DNA of 5,828 bases from assembly GCA_021814895.1 (NCBI GenBank), contig JAKAHN010000051.1, positions 1-5,828 of the forward strand, given 5' to 3'. Both the position numbers and the translations under genes were made by a program. The notes below the pieces were generated by a model that was not told where the DNA came from, did not search any database, and saw only the letters and a program-made list of their open reading frames with translations. Source of the stretch: a bacterium (lineage in GTDB: Bacteria > Patescibacteriota > Minisyncoccia > Phycocordibacterales > 2-02-FULL-43-11). Shown here piece after piece: positions 1 to 4,095 of the stretch. Positions within the stretch are counted from its first letter, which is position 1, and each line of letters begins with the position of its first letter.

Positions 1-42
1 GTGCCGTTTTTTTGTGATTAGTCGTAAGTTGTCGATTGTTAG

Positions 43-465
43 TTATTTAACCTCGGCTCCCAAAGAGCGGGCCGAACCCTCAACAATCTTCATCGCAGCT
101 TCAACTGTCGAAGCGTTTAAATCTTTGAGTTTTTTCTCGGCGATTTGCTTGATTTGGGCTTTTGATATAGTGCCGACCTTCGAAGTGTTTGGCTTACCCG
201 ATCCCTTATCTTTATTGATAGCTTTCAAAATCAAACTGGTCGCAGTCGGAGATTTAAAAGTTAAATCAAAAGTGCGATCCTCGTAAACATTAATAACGAC
301 AGGTACTAAATCCCCTTTCATATTTTTTGTCCCTTCGTTGAATCTGGTAACAAATTCGCCTATGTTGACTTTGGCTTGGCCGAGAGCAGGACCAATTGGA
401 GGAGCTGGGTTGGCCTTTCCTCCCTCAATCATCAATTTAAGTGTTTTAACAGGTTTTTTTGCCAT
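43..465 (-). CDS. rplK: 50S ribosomal protein L11
   Basis: L11 binds the GTPase-associated region of 23S rRNA and, with the L10/L12 stalk, supports elongation-factor function on the large subunit. The 140 residues match the usual family length of about 141. The N-terminal domain carries the proline-rich signature PAPPIGPALGQ (residues 20-30) and the VYEDRTF strand (60-66). The C-terminal RNA-binding domain (about 75-140) has GSGKPN near 88-93, KVGTISKAQIKQIAE (97-110) and the closing DLNASTVEAAMKIVEGSARSLG. The ATG at 465 gives the expected MAKK-type start, and no Shine-Dalgarno sequence precedes it. It is the third gene of secE-nusG-rplK, 93 bases after nusG. The usual next gene, rplA, is not visible because only 42 bases remain. 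Identification is secure. Confidence 0.98.
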   Translation of the reverse strand: MAKKPVKTLKLMIEGGKANPAPPIGPALGQAKVNIGEFVTRFNEGTKNMKGDLVPVVINVYEDRTFDLTFKSPTATSLILKAINKDKGSGKPNTSKVGTISKAQIKQIAEKKLKDLNASTVEAAMKIVEGSARSLGAEVK

Positions 466-469
466 GTTG

Positions 470-475
470 ATTATA
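470..475 (-). promoter_or_regulatory. possible internal -10 element before rplK
   Basis: On the minus strand a perfect TATAAT lies four bases before the rplK ATG, inside the unusually long 93-base nusG-rplK gap. No convincing -35 or TGn extension is seen and the gap is very AT-rich, so a chance match is quite possible. If used, it would give a leaderless rplK transcript in addition to operon read-through. Confidence 0.22.
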
Positions 476-558
476 ATTATTTTTTAATTTGAATATAAAT
501 TATGTTTATTTTATAAAATTTAGTAAGCGGTTTTTCACCAGTTTCATCTGTTTAAACT

Positions 559-1104
559 TTATATTTTTTTTACTTGAAGGAAATCTAATTCTACCGGTGT
601 TTCTCGGCCGAACATTGAGACCAACACTTTAACTTTACCTCGGCTTTCATCTACCTCGCCTACTTTGCCATCCAAATCTTTGAACGGACCGTCAACTATT
701 GTTACAGCATCTTCAACCTCTAAGTCAATATTATGTTTTACTGTGTCCGAACTCATTTTCTTGAAAAAGTCGTCCACCTCTTTTTGATTCAAAGGCACAG
801 GGTAAACACCGCTTCCGACAAAACCGGTAACTCTAGGAGTGTTTCTTACTATATACCAAGAGTCATCGGTAACAATCATTTCTACCAGAACATAACCAGG
901 GTAAACTTTTTCTTCTTCCTCAACACGTTTTCCTCCTTTTATCTTTATTTTTTTCTCTACAGGAACGGTAACATTAAAAATTTTGCTCTCCATTCCCAAA
1001 GATTCTATACGTTGTTTCAGATTCCTGGCTACAGCGTTTTCGTACCCTGCGTATGTGTGGATTGCGTACCAGTGACGCTCCCCGTCTGTTTTTTGTTTAC
1101 TCAT
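559..1104 (-). CDS. nusG: transcription termination/antitermination protein NusG
   Basis: NusG binds the RNA polymerase clamp and modulates pausing and Rho-dependent termination; it also links polymerase to the ribosome through S10. The 181 residues match the family length. The N-terminal NGN domain spans about 9-118: it begins RHWYAIHTYAGYE and contains KVYPGYVLVEM (66-76), then SWYIVRNTPRVTGFVG (82-97). The C-terminal KOW domain (about 131-181) contains VTIVDGPFKDLDGKV and VLVSMFGRETPVELDF. The ATG at 1104 places the NGN domain directly after a short polar tail. It lies 23 bases after secE and is surely cotranscribed with it. No Shine-Dalgarno motif is seen (the start is preceded by TTTTCAACT). 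Confidence 0.98.
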   Translation of the reverse strand: MSKQKTDGERHWYAIHTYAGYENAVARNLKQRIESLGMESKIFNVTVPVEKKIKIKGGKRVEEEEKVYPGYVLVEMIVTDDSWYIVRNTPRVTGFVGSGVYPVPLNQKEVDDFFKKMSSDTVKHNIDLEVEDAVTIVDGPFKDLDGKVGEVDESRGKVKVLVSMFGRETPVELDFLQVKKI

Positions 1105-1127
1105 AGTTGAAAATAAAATACCAGCGT

Positions 1128-1310
1128 CTATTTAATAAAACTTTGGGCCAATAAAGAAAAAATATAATCAAAAAAACCTAAATAAAAAGATACACCAAAA
1201 GAGAAAATAATAACAAAGACTGTGAAAATGACAGCCTGTTTTCTCGTTGGCCAAGTAACATGAGCCATTTCCGCTTTTGTTTCTTTTAAATAATCTACAA
1301 GTTTAGACAT
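1128..1310 (-). CDS. secE: preprotein translocase subunit SecE (short, single-span)
   Basis: SecE is the clamp subunit of the SecYEG protein-conducting channel in the cytoplasmic membrane. The 60-residue protein is the short single-helix form, unlike the three-span enterobacterial protein. An amphipathic N-terminal helix (residues 1-17, VDYLKETKAEM) leads into the conserved VTWPTR motif (18-23). One hydrophobic transmembrane segment follows at about 26-47. The position directly before nusG is the classical secE-nusG arrangement and supports the call strongly. The ATG at 1310 is the only sensible start, preceded by an AT-rich leader without a clear Shine-Dalgarno sequence. Confidence 0.96.
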   Translation of the reverse strand: MSKLVDYLKETKAEMAHVTWPTRKQAVIFTVFVIIFSFGVSFYLGFFDYIFSLLAQSFIK

Positions 1311-1324
1311 AAAATTTTCTTTAG

Positions 1325-1343
1325 AAAAAATCCCCCTTGGGGG
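1325..1343 (-). terminator. terminator-like GC hairpin in the secE leader
   Basis: On the minus strand CCCCC (1343-1339) is separated by AA from GGGGG (1336-1332), then A and six T (1330-1325). Steric limits mean about 4 bp with a CAAG loop. GC arms plus a T-run are the form of an intrinsic terminator. It lies only 15 bases upstream of the secE ATG and just downstream of the best promoter candidate, so it could be an attenuator, a protective 5' hairpin, or a stop for upstream minus-strand transcripts. No minus-strand gene is visible upstream to need terminating. Confidence 0.45.
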
Positions 1344-1352
1344 TTAAACATA

Positions 1353-1381
1353 ATCTTAAAGGAACATTGTCAATTAGTCAA
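1353..1381 (-). promoter_or_regulatory. candidate promoter of secE-nusG-rplK
   Basis: On the minus strand TTGACT (1381-1376) is followed after 17 bases by TAAGAT (1358-1353), matching 5 of 6 and 4 of 6 of the sigma-70 type consensus. A start near 1346 is predicted. A second overlapping TTGACA (1373-1368) is a perfect -35 but has poorer -10 partners (TATGTT at 15 bases). This is the only substantial spacer upstream of the operon, which supports a promoter here; the exact hexamers are uncertain. Confidence 0.5.
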
Positions 1382-1429
1382 GGTGCCGCATAGGTGCAGA
1401 ACTTATTTCTGGAAAGTTCAGTTTCTGAA

Positions 1430-1457
1430 TATTGTGCGACATGATATTATGTTAAAT
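1430..1457 (+). other. candidate Xer recombination site (dif-like half-site)
   Basis: The last 14 bases (1444-1457, ATATTATGTTAAAT) are identical to the right half of E. coli dif: the whole 11-base XerD arm TTATGTTAAAT and the last three bases of the central region. The site ends six bases before the ATG of a Xer recombinase gene. In known single-recombinase systems (XerS/difSL, XerH/difH) the site also sits beside its gene. The left side is weaker: GTGCGACATGA (1434-1444) resembles the left arm GGTGCGCATAA, but that leaves only 2 bases of centre; with a normal 6-base centre the left arm is TATTGTGCGAC, which fits poorly. It also overlaps the gene's own -10 element, so part of the match may be promoter sequence. 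Confidence 0.4.
1442..1450 (+). promoter_or_regulatory. extended -10 promoter of the xer gene
   Basis: TGA-TATTAT is an extended -10 element (TGn followed by 5 of 6 TATAAT). A -35 at 17 bases would be the weak TTTCTG (1422-1427). Transcription would start near 1457, about six bases before the ATG at 1463, leaving no room for a ribosome binding site. The same nine bases recur before exoA. The element lies inside the dif-like sequence, so bound recombinase could repress its own gene. Confidence 0.45.
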
Positions 1458-1462
1458 GTAGT

Positions 1463-2383
1463 ATGACTAATTTAGAAACAACAAAACAGCAATTTTTGGA
1501 ATACATAGAGATTGAAAAAGGTCGTAGTTTAAAGACGGTTGAGAACTATGACCGTTATTTGTCCCGTTTTATTTTTTTCTCAAAAATAAAAAATCCTGAA
1601 GATATTGATGAAGGCGCGGTAAGAGAATTTCGGTTATGGCTCAATAGACAGTCAACTGGCAACAACCGGGCGACCGGCGAGACCTTAAAAAAGAAAACTC
1701 AAAACTATTATTTGATAGCCCTTCGCGCTTTTTTGAAATTTTTAGCAAAAAGAAAAATAAAATCACTAGCTCCGGAGCAGATAGAATTGGCTAAAGTAGC
1801 CGAGCGCCATTTGGATTTGATTTCTGGCGACGAACTTAAGCGTCTTATTTCTTCGCCGGACGGAAATGATATAAAGTCACTTCGCGATAAAGCAATATTA
1901 GAGCTTTTGTTTTCCACCGGTCTTCGTGTTTCGGAACTCTGTTCCCTGCCGAGGGATATTGATTTAAAAAGGGATGGAATTTCGATAATCGGGAAAGGAG
2001 AAAAAATGCGGGTTGTTTTTATTTCCGATGACGCGAAAAATGCCGTAAAGGAATATTTGGCAGGAAGAAAAGATATGGATGATGCAATGTTTGTGAAGGT
2101 GGATAAGTTGGAAAATCATATTAATCACAAGAATACCGCCCTCACTCGTCGTTCTATAGAAAGGATTGTAAAATATTATGCGATTAAATCTGGTATTTCC
2201 AAAAAAGTGACGCCACACGTAATTCGTCATTGTTTTGCGACGGACCTTCTCCAAAATGGCGCCGATCTAAGGAGTGTTCAGGCTCTTTTGGGACATGCAA
2301 ATATTGGCACTACTCAAATTTATACCCACGTTTCCGACCGGCACCTTCACGAGATTCATAAAAAATTCCACAACAAATCGTAA
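1463..2383 (+). CDS. xerC: Xer-type tyrosine recombinase (XerC/XerD-like)
   Basis: The enzyme cuts and rejoins DNA at dif-type sites to resolve chromosome dimers, acting on the nucleoid. The 306 residues match the Xer length of about 300. The N-terminal SAM-like core-binding domain (about 5-95) shows FLEYIEIEKGRSLKTVENY and NYYLIALRAFLKFL. The catalytic domain (about 115-300) has the full set: R155 in STGLRVSEL, K178 in IIGKGEKMR, H252 and R255 in PHVIRHCFAT, H278 in LLGHANIGTT and the nucleophile Y287 in QIYTHV. The residues are intact, so it should be active. No partner recombinase, integrase-like attachment region or phage gene is nearby, which favours a chromosomal Xer over a mobile-element integrase. 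XerC and XerD cannot be told apart here; a single-recombinase (XerA/XerS/XerH-like) role is possible. It ends at a strong terminator. Confidence 0.93.
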   Translation: MTNLETTKQQFLEYIEIEKGRSLKTVENYDRYLSRFIFFSKIKNPEDIDEGAVREFRLWLNRQSTGNNRATGETLKKKTQNYYLIALRAFLKFLAKRKIKSLAPEQIELAKVAERHLDLISGDELKRLISSPDGNDIKSLRDKAILELLFSTGLRVSELCSLPRDIDLKRDGISIIGKGEKMRVVFISDDAKNAVKEYLAGRKDMDDAMFVKVDKLENHINHKNTALTRRSIERIVKYYAIKSGISKKVTPHVIRHCFATDLLQNGADLRSVQALLGHANIGTTQIYTHVSDRHLHEIHKKFHNKS

Positions 2384-2410
2384 TTTTATAAATGAAGAAT
2401 TAAATATAGC

Positions 2411-2442
2411 AAAAATGGCGACGTTAACGCGTCGCCATTTTT
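2411..2442. terminator. bidirectional intrinsic terminator between xer and the pilin-like gene
   Basis: AAAAATGGCGACG (2411-2423) and CGTCGCCATTTTT (2430-2442) form a perfect 13-bp inverted repeat with a 6-base loop. On the plus strand T-runs continue to 2456; on the minus strand the stem itself ends in five T. It lies 28 bases after the xer stop and 18 bases after the stop of the convergent gene, so it should end both transcripts. Confidence 0.9.
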
Positions 2443-2459
2443 GTTTCGTTTTTTTTGAG

Positions 2460-2783
2460 TTACAGATTATTTTTCAGCCCAAGGTAGTAATCTTGATTGC
2501 CAGACTTTGGTTCATAATTAATAACGGAAGAATCTAAAGGTTTGTTTCTTATGTAGCCGTCTTTAAAAAGTAATTCGCTTAAAGCTTCTCCGCCAGAAAC
2601 TGCCGGATATTGGTTGTGGTCCAGATAGTATAATTCAAGAACATTATCAAATTGATGAATGTTTACTTGGTTCGCTGCCACTTTTGCAGAGGCAATCATG
2701 TCGTCGCTTTTTAATGTTACCCCGTTAACCATGATTACTGAACCGGCGATTACGGGCAAAATCATCAAAAGTATTTTAGCCAT
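2460..2783 (-). CDS. small membrane-anchored pseudopilin-like protein
   Basis: A 107-residue protein with one N-terminal hydrophobic segment (about 3-20) followed by an amphipathic stretch and a small exported domain. The segment DNVLELYYLDHNQYP (46-60), then a Leu-rich helix, DGYIRNKPLDSS (75-86), NYEP (89-92) and DYYLGL (98-103), closely resembles the globular part of type IV pilins and GspG-like major pseudopilins (ALELYYxDNGxYP...L...GYI...P.D...Y.P...YYL). It lacks the GFTLIE-type prepilin peptidase motif, so it may be anchored or secreted by signal peptide rather than processed as a pilin; the methionine at 2783 is the first in frame. It stands alone, convergent with xer. The real function is unknown; the coding status is well supported by its promoter, terminator and family-like composition. 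Confidence 0.75.
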   Translation of the reverse strand: MAKILLMILPVIAGSVIMVNGVTLKSDDMIASAKVAANQVNIHQFDNVLELYYLDHNQYPAVSGGEALSELLFKDGYIRNKPLDSSVINYEPKSGNQDYYLGLKNNL

Positions 2784-2829
2784 AAAATTAATTAATTAAA
2801 CGCGGGTTATCAAAACACGCTAAAGTTAA

Positions 2830-2858
2830 AGTCTAGCATAAAAAACTTCCATTGTCAA
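2830..2858 (-). promoter_or_regulatory. promoter of the pilin-like gene
   Basis: On the minus strand a perfect TTGACA (2858-2853) is followed after exactly 17 bases by TAGACT (2835-2830), preceded by TGC, an extended -10. The start would fall near 2823, leaving a leader of about 40 bases before the ATG at 2783. It is one of the best-formed promoters in the window. Confidence 0.65.
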
Positions 2859-2861
2859 TGG
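2849..2861. promoter_or_regulatory. 13-base palindrome over the -35 element, possible operator
   Basis: CCATTG-T-CAATGG is a perfect 6-bp inverted repeat around one central base. It covers the whole -35 hexamer of the pilin-like gene, a typical place for a repressor site. It also lies about 60 bases upstream of the divergent exoA promoter. No regulator can be named, and a 6-bp arm can arise by chance. Confidence 0.35.
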
Positions 2862-2917
2862 TTTGAATGTAATGTGGCAAAGTAGTCATTTCAGCTAAAA
2901 ACCGTGTTATTTTAATG

Positions 2918-2926
2918 TGATATTAT
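2918..2926 (+). promoter_or_regulatory. extended -10 promoter of exoA, probably leaderless
   Basis: TGA-TATTAT (TGn plus a 5-of-6 -10 hexamer) ends seven bases before the exoA ATG. Transcription would start at or within a base or two of the start codon. No -35 is seen (AAAACC at the expected place), as is common for extended -10 promoters. The nonamer is identical to the one before xer. Confidence 0.5.
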
Positions 2927-2933
2927 ACTGAAT

Positions 2934-3710
2934 ATGAAAATTATATCTTGGAACGTAAATGGTTTGCGCGCTAATGTGAAAAAAGGCGGATTTGCTTGGT
3001 TGTTGGCTCAAAATGCTGACATTATTTGCTTGCAAGAGACAAAAGCTCATCCTGACCAGCTATCTCCAGAAGTTGTTTCCCCACAGGGATATTTTTCATA
3101 TTTTGATCATTCAAAGACAAAAAAAGGTTACAGCGGGGTTGCGATTTATCTCAAAACAAATTTAAAGAATGGAATCCTTAAGGTTGAATACGGTTTTGGA
3201 AATGAAAAATACGATCAGGAAGGCCGACAGATTGCGGTTTTTCTCAAAGATTTTACAATTATTAATACATATTTCCCTAACGGTGGTGGCGGACCGGAAC
3301 GCTTAAAATTTAAATTGGAATATTATGATATATTTTTGAATTATCTAGAGAAAATTCGCAAAACTCAACCGAACATTATTTTTTGCGGTGACGTTAATAC
3401 TGCCCATGAGGAAATTGACCTTGCTAGGCCAAAAGAAAATAAAGAAAATACAGGCTTTTTGCCTATCGAGCGTGCCTGGATTGATAAACTTATCGATAGC
3501 AAATACGTAGATACATTTCGTATTTCTCACCCCGATACAAAAAATGCTTATACATATTGGGATATGAAAACTTTTGCCCGTGAACGAAATGTCGGGTGGA
3601 GGATAGACTATTTTTTTGTTACCGAAAAATTAATGTCGAAAATTAAAAAAAGTGACATTGAGAACGAAGTGTTAGGTTCTGATCACTGCCCAATATTTCT
3701 AGAAATGTAA
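2934..3710 (+). CDS. exoA: exodeoxyribonuclease III / class II AP endonuclease
   Basis: The enzyme cuts DNA 5' to abasic sites and can remove nucleotides from 3' ends; it works in base-excision repair in the cytoplasm. The 258 residues match the XthA/ExoA family. All catalytic motifs of the endonuclease/exonuclease/phosphatase fold are present: N7 in SWNVNGLRA, the metal ligand E35 in LQETK, Y113 in NTYFPNG, D153 and N155 in GDVNTAHEEIDLARPK, the GF-ER-W signature (174-182), RNVGWRIDYFF with D225, and the terminal GSDHCPIFLEM with D250-H251. The start at 2934 begins MKIISWNVNG, exactly where the family begins. It is transcribed alone, divergent from the pilin-like gene. Confidence 0.97.
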   Translation: MKIISWNVNGLRANVKKGGFAWLLAQNADIICLQETKAHPDQLSPEVVSPQGYFSYFDHSKTKKGYSGVAIYLKTNLKNGILKVEYGFGNEKYDQEGRQIAVFLKDFTIINTYFPNGGGGPERLKFKLEYYDIFLNYLEKIRKTQPNIIFCGDVNTAHEEIDLARPKENKENTGFLPIERAWIDKLIDSKYVDTFRISHPDTKNAYTYWDMKTFARERNVGWRIDYFFVTEKLMSKIKKSDIENEVLGSDHCPIFLEM

Positions 3711-3750
3711 AAAGCAAATTGTATTTAAGCATATTTAGAGGCATAAAATC

Positions 3751-3784
3751 ATAAAGGACAAGTTATCCACTTTTTGTCCTTTAT
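3751..3784. repeat. 11-bp perfect inverted repeat with a DnaA-box-like loop
   Basis: ATAAAGGACAA (3751-3761) is exactly complementary to TTGTCCTTTAT (3774-3784). The 12-base loop contains TTATCCAC followed by T (3763-3771), eight of nine bases of the DnaA box TTATCCACA. It begins 40 bases after the exoA stop and could act as a transcript-end hairpin, but no T-run follows. Its right arm is also the first unit of the tandem repeat that starts at 3775. Confidence 0.6.
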
Positions 3785-3807
3785 ATGTCCTTTACATGTC
3801 TTTTATA
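3775..3807 (+). repeat. three 11-bp tandem repeats
   Basis: TGTCCTTTATA, TGTCCTTTACA and TGTCTTTTATA follow each other without gaps (3775-3785, 3786-3796, 3797-3807), each differing from the first by one base. The spacing is about one helical turn, so a protein could read all copies from the same DNA face. The second copy contains a -35-like TTTACA, and the array leads into the candidate RNA gene, which fits a regulatory role. Confidence 0.65.
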
Positions 3808-3818
3808 AGAGTTAAAAT
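3791..3818 (+). promoter_or_regulatory. candidate promoter of the structured RNA
   Basis: TTTACA (3791-3796, 5 of 6) and TAAAAT (3813-3818, 5 of 6) are separated by 16 bases. A start near 3825 is predicted. The -35 lies within the second tandem repeat and the spacer holds the third. The surroundings are AT-rich, which raises the chance of a fortuitous match. Confidence 0.45.
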
Positions 3819-3881
3819 ATAGTAAGCATCAGCAATTTATGTCCACTGACGTAAATCCTGGTGAAATAGTTCTTTCTTTTT

Positions 3882-3902
3882 AAAAAGGATCGCTCTCGAT
3901 CC
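3882..3902 (-). terminator. possible terminator of the cca transcript
   Basis: Read on the minus strand, GGATCG-AGAG-CGATCC (3902-3887) is followed directly by TTTTT (3886-3882), the form of an intrinsic terminator. It lies about 190 bases after the cca stop codon, and no better minus-strand terminator is seen nearer. The same stem would be an internal hairpin of the plus-strand RNA candidate, so the two readings compete. Confidence 0.4.
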
Positions 3903-4055
3903 AAAAAAAGATAGCTTCAATATCTGTAGAAAGGGCAACCCGTTAAGCAAAAATCTTTGGGCGTTGTCTCACTTTCTTTTCAGAAATAAAAGCTGTTCAT
4001 TCTCTCAAACCGCCACAAGGCGGCCCTAATGCAATTTTTGGTTATTTTGTAAGGT

Positions 4056-4085
4056 CCGCAATGAGGCGGTTTTGCTTTGTTTTTC
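4056..4085 (+). terminator. intrinsic terminator-like hairpin ending the RNA candidate
   Basis: CCGC (4056-4059) pairs with GCGG (4066-4069) across a 6-base loop, followed by TTTTGCTTTGTTTTT. The same GGCGGTTT (4065-4072) can instead pair with AAACCGCC (4007-4014), giving a stronger 8-bp stem before the T-rich tract. Either form suits termination on the plus strand; the interrupted T-tract lowers confidence. Confidence 0.5.
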
Positions 4086-4095
4086 AAAAAATTAA

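Larger units (their letters stand above)
3825..4085 (+). ncRNA. candidate structured non-coding RNA, family not recognised
   Basis: No convincing protein gene occupies this stretch, but it contains successive stable stems. They are 3835-3843 with 3848-3856 (9 bp, CACT loop), 3887-3892 with 3897-3902 (GGATCG/CGATCC, extended outward by CTTTTT with AAAAAG), 3909-3913 with 3921-3925, and a longer imperfect arm with AGAAAG/CTTTCT and GGCAAC/GTTGTC (3928-3977). A last element can form AAACCGCC (4007-4014) with GGCGGTTT (4065-4072). AGCAA (3831-3835) could pair with TTGCT (4072-4076) and close the molecule. A promoter-like pair lies upstream and a T-rich tract ends it. Motifs for tmRNA, RNase P RNA and small SRP RNA were sought and not found, so function and even strand remain inference; the minus strand (cca 3' region) is the alternative. 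Confidence 0.4.

Noticed and set aside
733..1110. 125-codon plus-strand frame antisense to nusG
   Set aside because: It lies opposite a fully conserved nusG, has Phe/Cys-rich composition without domain features, and is a shadow frame.
1964..2254. 96-codon minus-strand frame inside xer
   Set aside because: It runs opposite the catalytic domain of the recombinase; composition (Ile, Phe, Asn, His) is typical of an antisense shadow.
1463..2383. xer gene and tRNA as an integrative element with an att site
   Set aside because: The recombinase is 3.3 kb from the tRNA with housekeeping genes between, no duplicated tRNA 3' end is seen, and the protein is of chromosomal Xer type.
2274..2537. Plus-strand frame spanning the xer end, terminator and pilin-like gene end
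   Set aside because: It reads through a strong terminator and overlaps two real genes in other frames.
3926..3992. Possible RNase P RNA or tmRNA signatures (TAGAAAGGGCAACCC, CAGAAATAAAAGCT)
   Set aside because: The universal RNase P core (GAGGAAAGTCC and ACAGAA...GGCTTA able to pair as P4) and the tmRNA tRNA-like ends are not present on either strand.
4052..4070. Resemblance of AGGTCCGCAATGAGGCGG to the SRP RNA domain IV sequence AGGTCCGGAAGGAAGCAG
   Set aside because: Fourteen of 18 bases agree, but the apical tetraloop pairing is broken, the AGCAG side and the opposing CCAGGTC strand are absent, and the motif sits at the 3' end where SRP RNA would not place it. The bases are better explained by the CCGC/GCGG stem.
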